The notes beneath the pieces were generated by a model. The model saw nothing but the letters and a program-made list of their open reading frames with translations. It made no database searches and was not told the DNA's origin. A stretch of 64,000 bases of DNA from Turnera subulata (lineage: Eukaryota; Streptophyta; Magnoliopsida; Malpighiales; Passifloraceae), in NCBI GenBank assembly GCA_028386065.3, contig JAKUCV010003563.1, positions 62,001 through 126,000 on the forward strand. Direction: 5' to 3'. Shown here piece by piece: positions 52,142-63,623 of this stretch; position 1 is the stretch's first letter, and the number at the start of each line of letters is the position of its first letter. The position numbers and the translations under genes are program-made.

Positions 52142-52552
52142 GTTCTTCAGTTAAAAAAAATATCTTTCCCACAAAAGTGATCGTTTTTTCTTCATGTGGG
52201 AACTAATAGCCAAAATTCACTAATATTTTTTTCCTCTGCAATCAAAAGGGCCGTCCCAAATTGTAGCCCTCCAATAGGGTAGTTTGGGACCTACCAAAAC
52301 CAGGGGCGCCTGTGCATACGGATGCAAATTCACTAGGTTTTGTAAAACACATCATCAGAACAAGTAATATAACTACATATATATAAATGTTGCAGTCCAT
52401 AAAGGAAACTAAACATTGATGACAACTTAAAACCTTGTAAGCAGAGCAGAGAGGTACACTGTAAAACAGTGGAGCATGTTAAATGTAAACTAACCATCCA
52501 TCATCATCACATTCATTTGCAGAGCAATTATCCAGACAGAAACAACAGCTTT
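52142..52552. other. LEAFY downstream region
   Basis: Probably 3' UTR and terminator region of the LEAFY gene on the minus strand. No other gene is visible. Confidence 0.45.
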
Positions 52553-55089
52553 TTAAAAAGGCATGTGATCACCCCCGCCAGAGACAGAGCTGGAAGCTGT
52601 GGCACCATTGCGCTCTGCATGACAGAGTTGGCGAAGCTTGGTGGGTACATACCATATAGCAAGACGAGGATGTGCATTGAAGATGGCATCAATATCCCAC
52701 CCTTGCCTTGCTGCTATGGCAACAAGTGGCCTGTAACATGCCTGTCTCCATGCCCCAACATTCTCTCCTCTCTCCTTGAAACCTCTCCTCAGTGCATTAG
52801 ATGCCTCCTCATCCAGGCAATGCAGTGCATAGCAATGCACATAATGTCTCATTTTGGGCTTGTTGATGTAGCTTGCTCCTGCCTTCTTGGCAAACCTGAA
52901 CACCTGGTTGGTCACCTATATGTCCCCAGGTAATAAATAATGACATCATAATCATATAATGATGGTTGGTTAAGTAAGTGAAAAGAAACAAAAAAGAAAA
53001 ATTAACTAAAGGCGTGCTTTATCATAAAGGGTCCACAGACTATAAATGACCTGTACATGGCTTTTTCAGAGCTGCAAAAAGATTCAATGAAATTCAGGCC
53101 GAAGAATTGTTTTCGTCCCAGAAATCAAATGCCCATCAATGAGGGGGATATGAGATGCCATGGTAGGACATGTTAAAATCCAGTGGGTAATAGACCTAAA
53201 TGGCTATGTCCAAATCCATATCGTTAAAAGAGACCAGACTGCAATAAAACCCAATCTCGACACGCACGGTACGGACACAAAAACCTTGCCAAAATGACAA
53301 GAAAGTAATTGAAGGAATTGACCATGGAGTACTTATCAGTATCCCACTGCAAATTTTTCTTTGGACTAAAGTGGACAGGAGCCCAGTACTCCTTACACTT
53401 GACTTGTCATGGTTTTCTTTGGTACAGCTGTCAAAGTCCATTACCTTACAGAATAGGGCCAGGTTTAGAAAAAAAACATGCATGTGTGGGTCCTTAAGAC
53501 AAGACACATCTTCAGGGCAAAATTGGTGGGGCCTACAAGAACTCGAAAAGGACAAAAATAACGGACTAGATTTGTGTTGTATCAAGTCTACCGTACCTTG
53601 GTGGGGCATTTCTCTCCACGCTCCTTAGCTATGTTTTGGACTTGGATCAAGAACTCACGGCACTGCTCGTACAGATGGAACAGGTAATCCAGGCCGTTCT
53701 TCTTCCCACGTGCCACTTCCCCAGGCTCCGTCACGATAAACGGATGCTCACGCTGTCTCTCGTAGCCACCGTTGTCGTCGTCGTCGTTATCGTCAGTGCA
53801 GTCCACGTGCACCACCTTCCGGGAGCCTTTCCTCCGCCGCTGCTGTATCTGGTGCTGCTGCTGCTTCTTCCTCTCCCCCACCACTGCCACCTCCCACGTT
53901 CCGCCTCCGCCGCTCCCTGCCGCCTCTTTCTCTTGCTGCACTGGCTCCTCGGATAACCCTGTCCCCCCCATATCATGCCAAGCCCAAACAAGCCCCCCAG
54001 TATAGATAAATGTGAAGAGAAAAGGAAAAAGGATACACATGTTTTAACGTTGTTTCTAAAAAAATTTGGACATGAAATATAGCTCATTCAAATCTGCCAG
54101 CACCTAGCTAGTAATGATAATAATGATCACTCTGTCGTTTCAAATTGAAAAAGGATCACACTGTCGTTTCAAAATTAGCTTAAAATTTTTTCCAGAACGA
54201 AAATTTTCAGTAGAGTTAAAGGCGGCAACTAACAAAACCTGAAGGCCATTAAATCTTACCCTTTGCCAAGCTATAGCGTGTCCGCAACTTTTATTACTGA
54301 TTCACTAGAACTCGGCCATATGTGATGGTTAAGGTGGTTCTCATATTTTTATTTGGAAATGATAAATTACCTCGTTTTCTAACATGAAAATAAGAAACTA
54401 GCAAGAGTATAAAATACCCAGAAAGCAACTGTATATACATTTACACTATATAATTCAAATAACAAAAATTAAACAGTGCAAACCTTTAGTATGTGGCCCG
54501 TATACATTTGTATTGTTTATTGGTGTATTATCAAACTTTGAATGGTTTGCTGGGTGTATTGATTCGCAAAGTTTCTAACAATGAAACTCGGGAAAAAAAC
54601 TACATAATAATTGTAGCTAGCTTGCTACTAACCTTCTTGGGAGAGAGCATCAACAGCGTTAGTAGTATCTCCTGAGAGTATCTGTCTTCGCCGAGAATCC
54701 TCTTCGTCAAGTCTTCTCCTCTCGGCTCTTACTGCAGCCTTTATACCATACCTCTCACCGACAAGAAGATCCCACCTAAAAATCTGAGACAAGCTGTTCA
54801 TCATCTCATCAAGCTCCTCGTCCTTCATGTCCAAAAGGGTATTCACCGTGAACCCCAGCTCAGCTATCTTCGCTGCAGTGTAATACCTTATCCCATAAGC
54901 CTGAAACAACTCCTCTAGCCCACACAGCTCTCTAGGCCTCAGTGCATAAGCGGCTACAGCCGACGGCTGAGGTTGCTGATGATGAGGTGGCGGAGCCAGC
55001 GCCTCCAGCAGGCGGTTAGGCGGCGGTTGTGGCACCACAGCTCTTGCATCCCATTTGAACAAACTCGCCGTGAAAACCTCCGGGTCCAT
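52553..55089 (-). CDS. LFY: LEAFY/FLORICAULA floral meristem identity transcription factor
   Basis: Three minus-strand exons, 55089-54633, 53958-53597 and 52915-52553 (1182 nt, 393 residues), the conserved LFY gene structure, with introns of about 670 and 680 bp. The start is [16 protein letters not shown]. The N-terminal SAM-like oligomerisation domain lies at about residues 55-130 ([39 protein letters not shown]). A variable acidic linker holds Gly- and Gln-rich runs ([16 protein letters not shown]). The C-terminal helix-turn-helix DNA-binding domain starts at about 225 ([20 protein letters not shown]) and continues through [40 protein letters not shown] and [21 protein letters not shown] switches meristems to flower formation and activates AP1 and floral homeotic genes. 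It appears intact and full length. Confidence 0.97.
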
Positions 55090-55809
55090 GTTTCTCCGTT
55101 TCAAAGTACTGTGGGTGCAATTTGTTGTTTTTTTGGCACTTGACAAATTTACTGTGAATATAAAGGACGTGGTGGGGGGCTTTGTTGTGTTATTACAAGA
55201 AGTCACAAGATATCCTTTCTTTTATGGGTCGAAACTGCCCCTTCAGAATAAGGGTCTTTTTGCTTTTTCTCATATCGGGAAGCCAACAGAATTTTAGGGG
55301 TTGATGTTTCTTTGAAACTTGACAGTTGAAATCAAACCAGTCAGATCATGTATCATTTGGTTCCCTTGCTAGCTATATTCTTTGCAGGGGATTCTAGCAT
55401 CCACTCAGGTGAAGACACGTAAGCTAGATTAGTAGACCTTTTGGTTATTAGGTTAGGGGACTGGGTATGCTTTAACCCGGATATGGTTTAGTCATTCCAT
55501 GCAGATTTTCTGGTGGTTTTTTGGGAAAGATGCTTTTTAACCGTCTGATTGCTGATTTAGACACATCAATGGGGGATCGTTGTTTCTGGTTAGTTGCAAG
55601 TATGGTGCATCCTATGCTGCCACGTGGTGTCTCCCTTAACTGGACTTTTCAACTTCGTTGGAGTTGCATTCTTACTTGCCTTTCTGGTTACCCCGAATCG
55701 GGCATTCTTCAAATTGAAAGAAAAATAGTAATGAGTACAATTTGGTAGGTTGGATTAGTTATTGGAGGATTATTTTAGAAAAATACTGTTAAAAAAAAAT
55801 AATGCTAAT
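55090..55809. other. LEAFY upstream region
   Basis: This is the promoter and leader side of LEAFY on the minus strand. No second gene is visible, and I could not place a convincing TATA box. Confidence 0.45.
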
Positions 55810-55814
55810 AGTTG

Positions 55815-56071
55815 TGATATATTTAGTCTACCGCTAGGCTCACTACCAGGAGAGCCCAAGTCCGAAGACCGAGTCCAAGCCCAACAAGCCCGACTTACTC
55901 GAGAAGCCCATCTACAAAGCACCCGCTCTATAAATACCCCATAAGGCCTGTTTTATTAGATATGATGTAACTTAAAAAATCTAGGCTCGGGCACTATTCA
56001 CGCCCCTTTTCTCTGTAATCAAACCCGAACATTTAATAAAAATACATACCCCCTATTTTCAGATTACATCA
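55815..56071 (+). mobile_element. Short solo LTR, 257 bp
   Basis: The segment begins TGATAT and ends ACATCA, giving inverted TGAT/ATCA ends, and is flanked by a perfect 5-bp target duplication AGTTG (55810-55814 and 56072-56076). Inside are a TATA box (TATAAATA at 55929-55936) and, about 100 bases later, AATAAA near 56034, the order expected for U3, R and polyadenylation signals. The small size suggests a TRIM or a short-LTR Copia/Gypsy family; the family is not identified. Confidence 0.82.
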
Positions 56072-56258
56072 AGTTGAATGACTGGGATATATATATCCCG
56101 AATTCTTTTATGTTTTACCTTCCATAGTGACGTTTGTGGAAAAGAAAAGCAAAAAAAAAAAACAAAAATTTTAATTAGCAAAGTCTGTTAGGTGTCAAAA
56201 TAATTTTTATTAGATAATTATGTTCATTAGTTATGAACTATGAAGAGTCATCATTTTT

Positions 56259-56518
56259 TTTTTTTTGATGAGTGAGATAGCCTTTCATTAATTTGTCGTA
56301 AAACTTACAATGTCCAAGGGTGCTAGCTCCCTAATAGGAATAAGAGCATCCTCAACATACATATGAAGTCCTGGGTCACTCGGCTAAGGCATGAGCAACT
56401 CTATTGCCATCTCTCTTAAGTCTTAACATGTAGGAAGGAAATAGTTCTAAAGTTTATAGCTAAAGACAAGATATCATAAACCAACATACTAAAGTAGGAA
56501 AAAGGTTCCTGGGGGCGC
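56259..56518 (-). mobile_element. 5'-truncated LINE with RNase H-like C-terminus
   Basis: A perfect 18-bp target duplication (TGAAGAGTCATCATTTTT at 56241-56258 and 56519-56536) flanks a 260-bp insertion that starts with a T run on the plus strand, so the element lies on the minus strand. The minus-strand translation contains RDGNRVAHALAE, the motif near the end of the LINE RNase H domain, followed by frame-disrupted C-terminal sequence and 3' UTR ending CTCATC plus the A tail. Most of the element was lost by 5' truncation. Confidence 0.88.
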
Positions 56519-56791
56519 TGAAGAGTCATCATTTTTAGCTACTCAAGATTAAAAAAAAATCTTTTAGCAGTTATAATGTATGTACAAAATCATAATAATC
56601 TTCAGATTAAAGGTAGTTTTATCTCTTGTAAAGAGTTCAATATTTTGTTATATAATTTAATCTTGTAAGAAGATTACTCTTAGTAGTAAGAATTATTTGA
56701 TTTTTTTTTTGTTCACTAGGTACTTTTGGTTATGAATGACGAAGCCTGCAATTAGGAGTTTTAGGTCATGCCTACCATTGATAGTTCCAGT

Positions 56792-56847
56792 TAAGAGAAT
56801 ATGAAGGCTTTTTTTTTTTTTTTGATCATAAGAGAATATGAAGGCTT
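56792..56847 (-). mobile_element. Micro retro-insertion scar 7
   Basis: A perfect 19-bp direct repeat (TAAGAGAATATGAAGGCTT at 56792-56810 and 56829-56847) flanks 13 T plus GATCA. On the minus strand this is TGATC followed by a poly(A) tail of 13. Confidence 0.8.
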
Positions 56848-57292
56848 AGCCTGCGAGGATATATATCTTGAGAACAAAAAACAAGTTAACCCTATCCCTA
56901 TGTGTAAAACAGACATGGAAAGGTGAAAAAGGAAGAAGAGAAGAGAGGAAAAAAAGATATTTGGCAATGACAGACAGGCTTGTTTACTCTGATGTATCTG
57001 AAAGGTGTATAGACGAAGATTTCCAAGGACGGAGCTAGTAGTTGGATGAGATTCGTGTGTGGTGGTATGCCTATAGGTTCAGTTGTTTTATATTTTAGAG
57101 GTCAACAGCCTGGAAACTCATGATTGTAAGTATTAGAAAACACGAAATGGATTGCACGTCTTCGAGAATTGGCCTTTCCAAAAGAACCAAGTTCTGATGG
57201 ACCAAGCTATATAGAAAGGCTTCCAGAGATCAAAGGGATGCACACATCAAACCTGAACATAAAATCGAAAGGCCAATTTTCGGGAGAGGGAG
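56848..57292. other. Upstream region of the Ole e 1-like gene
   Basis: No gene is seen. The interval should hold the promoter and leader of the following gene. The frame from 57169 is open through the ATG region but is out of phase with the gene. Confidence 0.4.
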
Positions 57293-58047
57293 ATGGATTC
57301 GACTGCGAGGGTATTGACATTGATTGCGGTATCTCTTCTCCTAGTGGGGTTCCACTCGTACTCCGTCAGGGCTTTGGAGGATACTACTGGGTTCATACAT
57401 GTGGCTGGCAAAGTGTTATGCCAGGACTGCACCAAGGGCTATAATGAATGGATCAACGGCGATAGGCCCATCAAAGGTAACCTTTCCTCTCCTCCATACT
57501 CGCCGCTCCTTTTTGGTTTATTATTATTATTCAGTAGCTAACTTTTTGTCACTGCTTATGTTGATCAAGTTCGTTCTGCAAGTTATGTATATATATATAT
57601 ATATATATATCTATGTATAGATGTTGACATTTTGTGTGTATCCATTCCATCCGGTTGATGTTGATGGCAGGGAGTAAAGTATCCCTAACCTGCATGGACG
57701 AGAGGAGAAGAGTTGCATATTTTGTTAGCGATGTGACCGACCAGAAAGGGCAATTTGACATGAGCGTGAGCAAATACATCAACGGCAAAAGATTGAATGA
57801 TAAATTGTGCTGGGTGAGGCTCATATCATCCCCTGACCCTACTTGCAATGTTTTCACCGACTTTGGTGGCGGAAAGTCGGGAGTGAAGCTCATGCGACCC
57901 ACCTCGGTGTACCATGACACCCTGAAATACGTTCTTACCCCACTTTACTTTACGACTCCAATGTGTGAGCAACCTGATACTACCACGCCTACGTCTACTA
58001 CCCCCGATTCTTATTCTTATGAATCTTCTCATGGAACTGGATACTAA
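57293..58047 (+). CDS. Pollen Ole e 1-like secreted cell-wall protein
   Basis: Two exons, 57293-57476 and 57671-58047, give 186 residues (561 nt) with one phase-1 intron. Residues 1 to about 27 form a signal peptide (MDSTARVLTLIAVSLLLVGF then SYSVRA). The mature part has the Ole e 1 pattern: GKVLCQDC near the start, then KVSLTCMDERR, CWVRLISSPDPTC, a GGGKSG turn and TTPMCEQ, which gives six Cys outside the signal. A Thr/Pro/Ser-rich tail (about 165-186) may be O-glycosylated. Family members are small extracellular proteins of pollen, roots and other tissues; some interact with cell-wall polymers. The function of this member is not known. The intron holds an AT microsatellite. Confidence 0.92.
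57588..57610. repeat. AT microsatellite in the Ole e 1-like intron
   Basis: About eleven uninterrupted AT dinucleotides, between the donor at 57477 and the acceptor at 57670. Confidence 0.9.
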
Positions 58048-59131
58048 AACTGTTCCAAGTTTCTTCTTCCTATATTCTTTATATATATGTAATATCCTCT
58101 ATCCCAATCTCTCTCTACAGTTGTACTTCTTTGCTTGAAATTAGCCAGCCGCAATGCAATCCAAAGGTTGTCTTACCAAAAAATTGTTTGATCATGATTT
58201 CAATTTGATTCTTGCAATGCACCTGGTAAAATTTTGTTATTTTAAAAATAATTCTACAATAATAAAAAAGTTCATCAATTAAATATCCATTACATTAGGT
58301 GAAAAGTTTCAAATTATAATAAATAAGTTTGTAAATGAAGTTAAAAATAGGTAATACAATAGTTATCTTAAAGCCCTGGAAAGTAAGGTGCCTCTAATAG
58401 CAACAATCCTTAGTTTTTTTTTTTTCTAGTTTAATTTTTTTAGAGATTGATTGCATTTGACTGTTTACATTCTCAATACAATGCTATGTTTTTTTTCCTT
58501 TCTATCCTCCGGTAGTTGCCTTTGTACTTTCTCAGCATTCTTTCCTATTTCACTCGTTTGCGCCGTTCAAACTTACTAAGAAAATGATTTTTTCGTCTTA
58601 GCAAGCGAGTAACTTTTCAATTTCTTTATTTGCTCAGTCCAATTATCATTTTTGCCTCGTCAAATAAGGTTGCTGATGTATTATCTTTCCTATCAGACAC
58701 TTTGGGTCTTAACATATACTTATATGATACTAAATAGAAATCAAATATTTTTTTCTTTAATAATTTTAATGTTTAGACGTGATAAGTATTATTTTTCAAT
58801 CCTTACCATACTCATACCTTAGTTTGTATCCATCATATCTATAATATTTTTCTCTTTCACATCCAGTATGGTTAATGTAAAATAAATATTATTTTGAGAG
58901 TATAAAAGGTAATATTTATAAACTTATATACTTATCTTTGCTGGTCTTACAGTACTTATGTTTTTTATTTTTCATATTATATATTTTGTAGCTTCTTTTA
59001 TCCTTTATGTGTTTTTTTGGTAGTCTTCCATGCCTGTTAATACATATATATTATTAACTGAAATGATAGTTGTGCTATATGTGGTTGGAGCATCACCGAA
59101 CTTACATTCTAACTTGAATGGATAATCTTCA

Positions 59132-59550
59132 TTTTTTTTTGTGATGCTAAACAATATTTTATTGATGATTTAACATATTTACAAAGGGAGCAATATTATA
59201 CAAGATCAAGAGTAAAGGAGACAAAACAACTAAACAAAGAGAGAAAGATAGACAAAACAACTGGATCAACTACTCAATACAACTACTGCGGATGGGTTAA
59301 CTAATTACAGTTCCATGAGCAGCTTAAAACTCCTCTTGGGTCCCCTCCAGCCTTTTATGGTCTCGGCATTGGAAGGAACCATGGAAGTGCTAAATGGGAA
59401 CTCTGGTTGTAAGGCCCTAATCCAGAAGGATGCATGAATCAAAGCCAAATCTGCAACTTTATCTATCTTTGCTGAAGTGCTGTGAAAAATCCTTCGATTC
59501 CTTTCAAGCCATATTGATTTAAGAGTAGAAACACCGATCAGGAATCAATA
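59132..59550 (-). mobile_element. Truncated LINE ORF2 C-terminal fragment
   Basis: On the plus strand it begins with a T run (59132-59140), as expected for a minus-strand LINE tail. The minus-strand frame from about 59550 down to a stop at 59305-59307 includes SIWLERNRRIF and WIRALQPEFPF, matching the post-zf-RVT C-terminus of plant LINE ORF2 (compare HLWRERNRRHF in the LINE at 24471-28121). I could not find the flanking target duplication, so the upstream limit is approximate. Confidence 0.7.
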
Positions 59551-60389
59551 GGAACGAGTGCACTTGTAGGGAGAAATGAAAGTCCATTGGTAATAAAGTC
59601 ATCCACTGAAGTAGGTATGGACCAAAACCCCCCACCAACTCAATAATCTGGTGGAGAAATATGTATTCTCAAGACAACAATATTTTTTTATGCATGCTCG
59701 CCCACAATGATTTCGGCATGTATTATTATATTTCGGTGAAATCATTCCAGTACCATCGTAAAGTCTATTTGATGGATCAAGATTTCTTAATAAAATGATT
59801 AGAAATTAATTTTAAGCATCAAATTATAGGGTGAGAGTCCACTTCGAGTTAAGGTATTGAGAATTTTTTATAATAACAATTTTTTTTGTCGTGGACAGCC
59901 TCATCAAAATTTCTAATTGCCATGTTATCCTTGGAAAATTATTAATCAAATTTTTATTTATTTTGTACACATATTGTTTCTTGTGGTAAGAATTACTCTC
60001 TCAGTCATGTAAGTAATTGAATTTGTATTATGTTCGAGCCGAAGATATATGCTTTTTATCAAATGATCAATTTTTTATTCATGTCTATTTCGTAGGATAT
60101 TGAAATGAAGCCATCTTCAATTATAAGTTCTTCTCCATTTTTTATCGTGTGTAAATGTGGACTAAATTTCTCATCAGGTTTTGCCCTCTTATTGATTGTT
60201 AACTTCAATTTCTCTATTTTATCTTACAAGTAAGATTTGACTAAACTTTTACACTTTCTAGTCTTGTATCTCTTAAAACTACATGCAATACTTGTCTAAA
60301 ATCACTACTAATTAAATAAAACAACTATTCCTCCAAAATTGACTATTCATTATAACATGAAGTGTCTGATCAATTATTTCTACATAAAA

Positions 60390-60800
60390 TCATTTTGTTG
60401 TTGATTCTTCATCCGACAAAATAAGTCTAGCCATTCTCATCAATTCTGCAGTTGAATTTTGCTTGGACATCTTACACAAAGCCGTTTCATCACTGATGGT
60501 TGATACATCAAAACATAAGTAAGCAGATCGTCCACCAGGCATAATTTCCCGCTGTGACACCACATGTTGCAATTGCAAGTGCTATCATTCCTCTAAGTTT
60601 GACGATGGCAAGTAGTGCACGATATAAAATGATTTTCCTTTCTCTATAGGTCCACCTACAAAAATATCCCACTGTTTCGGGAGGACATTCTTTTTATAAT
60701 CGTCTTGAAAGTAACCTCGTGTTCAGGATCTAACTTGGTATGTGCTTCCAAATCTACCAATGTGATCTCAATTAACATTTCGTTACTTATTTCTCTTAAG
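60390..60800 (-). pseudogene. Helitron-type PIF1-like helicase relic
   Basis: Minus-strand translation in more than one frame resembles the conserved helicase of plant Helitrons: a degraded Walker A region near 60650 (GPIEKGKSF where GxGGTGKT is usual), then MIALAIATCGVTAG, then in another frame PGGRSAYLCFDVSTISDE, CKMSKQNSTAELMRMARLIL and SDEES at the Walker B position (normally WDEAP). Frameshifts and lost key residues make it non-functional. Helitron termini (TC...CTAG) were not located. Confidence 0.7.
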
Positions 60801-61186
60801 TGAGTTGTTTGAAATAATATTCCAAAAATTCCCAATGAATTTTCAAATTATTAATACAAAGTATTTCAAAATAAATACTTTTTTCTAAATTAAATTTTAT
60901 TTAGTATTACTATATCAATTTTCCAAAAATAAAAATAAAATTATTTCTTTCTCAATATAAGAAAATGAAAAAAAATAATAATAAATGTATCATAGAATTT
61001 ACTTTAGTACTTGTAGACGATAAAATAATTTGCTAGTGTGAGTATTTTTTTCAATTTCATTTGCTCTAGTCTCTTTAGCCATGACACTATCAACAACACT
61101 TTGATATAATTCTGTTTTTTTTTTTTATTAGTGATGCCGTAAATAATCGAGTCTTGTAGTTTCTAGTTTTATATATAATTGAGAAA

Positions 61187-61872
61187 AAAATCATATATAA
61201 TTAATAAATAACCTCGATATTATTATTTTCCTAATGATTAAGTTGTTAAAACACATATCACTTGATTTTTTTTAGCCAAACACATTTTTTGTTTTCCTAA
61301 AAAGTTTTTTTTTAAAAAATTTAGACCTCACCTTGAAGACAACTTTAGGATCGGACTTACTGATCAATTGAATAACAAGGGGTTTGTTTCTTCGAAGTCA
61401 ACTACAACAACCAAAAAAACATACTCAACGGTGTATTCATGTATGTTTCGTTTGTACCCAAAGGAAATATGTTGAAAGAAGATGATAAAATTGCAAGTAA
61501 AAAGCAAAAAAGAAAAAAACTGTGGGGTTCAACCTCGTAATCAGACTCAGATGTAACCATGCACACATAACTTACCCAGATTAAAAAGAATTTCAGTATG
61601 TAATATTTTTCCTAAAATCATAAATAATTAATAAATCACCTCGATATTATTATTTTCCTAATGATTCAGTTGTTAAAGCACATATCACTTGATTTTTTTA
61701 GCCAAACATATTTTTTATTTTTCTTAAATTTTTTTGTTTTTCTTTTAATTTAGACCTCACCTTGAAGGCAACTTTATGATCAGACTTACTGATCAATTGA
61801 ATAACGCACGAGCTTTGTTTCTTCGAAGTCAACTACAACAACAAAAAAAATATACTCAACGGTGTATTCATG
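61187..61872. repeat. Direct duplication of about 255 bp, period about 427 bp
   Basis: Copy A (about 61187-61441) and copy B (about 61614-61872) share order and wording throughout, from ATCAT...AATTAATAAAT and CCTCGATATTATTATTTTCC to CTTCGAAGTCAACTACAACA and CTCAACGGTGTATTCATG. They differ by scattered substitutions and small indels. The parent sequence is not identified. Confidence 0.85.
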
Positions 61873-61926
61873 AAAAAAACACTATGGGGATTACGAAGGT
61901 GTATTCATGAAAAAAAGACTATGGGG
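61861..61926. repeat. 29-bp tandem duplication next to the LTR insertion
   Basis: GGTGTATTCATGAAAAAAA then [C/G]ACTATGGGG occurs at 61861-61889 and 61898-61926 (period 37), directly before the second long LTR. Confidence 0.85.
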
Positions 61927-62333
61927 CTCAATGTAACAGCCCGGGTAAAAATTTACATTTTACTGGGACTGTAAAAACGCTTTGTACAGTAATTTACCAT
62001 GTAATATAATCTTGGGTATTTATTTCAAGGTAAATTATGCATCGGATTCCAAAACTGTCTCTTGTCCCACCCTCCAGATTTTTCTGCGGATTTTACGGAC
62101 CAGAATTGATATTTTTTGGGTCTAGGAATCTTCAGAAAAATCGAGTTTAACCTTGTAGAAACGGACCAGAAATAAAATTAAGGAGATATAAATGTTATTT
62201 CCTGGTCCGGACAACACACGCTCAATTATGTAGGCAGGGCCTACATAATTGAGGCGGCTCAAATAATGCGGGCTGCGCTGCATTTTGTGGAATTCTTGCC
62301 ACCTTCTCCTGTGACACCAACCCCATGCATGCC

Positions 62334-62340
62334 TATATAA
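62334..62340 (+). promoter_or_regulatory. LTR core promoter (TATA box)
   Basis: CCTATATAAACC lies about 400 bases into the LTR, followed at the usual distance by a CT-rich, then purine-rich segment. It is a good candidate for the element's RNA polymerase II start and marks the plus orientation. Confidence 0.55.
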
Positions 62341-63508
62341 ACCTGTGTCCTTCTGTCTGCAAAACATAGAAAAACCCAGTTTCCACCCAATTTTCACTTT
62401 TCATATATACTACTAGCTATACATATATATAAAAGAAAAGAAACAAAACATAGGCTGCTAAGACGATAAAGGTTGCCACCTTCAAACACCATCACCTTAC
62501 CTTCTACCATTTCCTTTTCTCTCCCACGCATAAACACCACCACTATCATCAACTTTTGCTCTACGACAAGCAACACCACTAGGACGTGCTTCTTTCCAGT
62601 GTCACCTTGGTCATCAGTTCGTTCCATCACCATCGTTTGCAATACAGCCAAAGTCTTTCGAAAGGTAAGTTGGCAGATTAAGGATGAAGACAATATGTGG
62701 GCTTGGCTTTTAGGCCAAAAATTTTGGCCTGGGTCATTTGATTTGGGCATTAAAACGTGTAGTGTTGTGGGCTTGGGGCTATTATTTTGGGCTCAAAATA
62801 AAAGTTGGGCCTAGAAATAATATAATAATATATATATCTATATAATATTGTATCTGGGAAATATTTTTTTTTTTTTTGGTAAAGGATATATATAATTTTG
62901 GGAAGGAATATTTCTAAGTAATAATTATACCGGAATATTAACCAGGTACGGTTAACGAAATATTAATCATATGCATATCATATTTACTGTGCATTCGTGT
63001 GACTATGTTTGTTATTAATCATATATAGGAACTGATAACGTGAACGAGCACGAAGAACCAGAACCGGTGGACGAGTTCCCCGAGGAATATATTGGCTAAG
63101 GTGAGGATAAATAAATATTTATATACTGCCGTAGTACCAAGTTGCTATTGTATTAAATGCTTGGATAATTCTTTGTTGCTGTGAATAGTTGTTATGAGAT
63201 GATTGGAGTCTGTTGCCGTTGATGTTGTTGAATTGATGCTACTGTTGATGTTATTGGAAATAGTAGAAATGTTGGCATTGGTAGAATATTTCTGTTGTTG
63301 TTGGCTGTGAAAACTGTGTGAGTAGAGTACCGAGGGTACTAGTTGAAATAAACTTGTATTATCCAGACGAGCGGAGAGGCTGTGAGCCTGCTCGGGATAA
63401 TGAGATAATGGAGGATAATAGGAATTAAGTAACTAGGAATAATAAAACCGGTCTCACTTAGACATCTAGTAAGTCACAGTTAAATGTGGGATTAGCTAGA
63501 TGGTAGTC

Positions 63509-63623
63509 TTATTTTATGGTGTTGGGGGAGAGTGTGCTTGGGGTCTGCTCCCTGTCTGTACTAGTTTTTATTTTAGGCACTGGGGGAGAGTGTGCTTGGG
63601 TCTGCTCCCTCTCTGTGCCAGTT
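63509..63623 (+). repeat. Tandem duplication in the LTR, two units of about 57 bp
   Basis: TTATTTTA...TGGGGGAGAGTGTGCTTGGG and CTGCTCCCT recur in two adjacent units (about 63509-63567 and 63568-63623) with a few differences. Confidence 0.85.

Larger units (their letters stand above)
58048..61931. other. Gene-free, repeat-rich region
   Basis: Very AT-rich. It contains a truncated LINE tail, a Helitron helicase relic and tandem duplications (listed separately). I find no functional gene on either strand. Confidence 0.55.

Noticed and set aside
53636..54005. Antisense frames over LEAFY exon 2
   Set aside because: They arise from the Glu/Asp/Gln-rich codons of the LEAFY linker read in reverse.
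57169..57444. 91-codon frame overlapping the first Ole e 1-like exon
   Set aside because: It is in a different frame from the signal peptide and Cys motifs and has no stand-alone support.
62394..62814. Opposing frames of about 115 codons in the second LTR
   Set aside because: They lie just after the LTR TATA box in transcribed but noncoding LTR sequence and show no domain.
62860..62935. Micro retro-insertion around the T run near 62865
   Set aside because: The flanking similarity (GGGAAATATT and GGGAAGGAATATT) is short and gapped.
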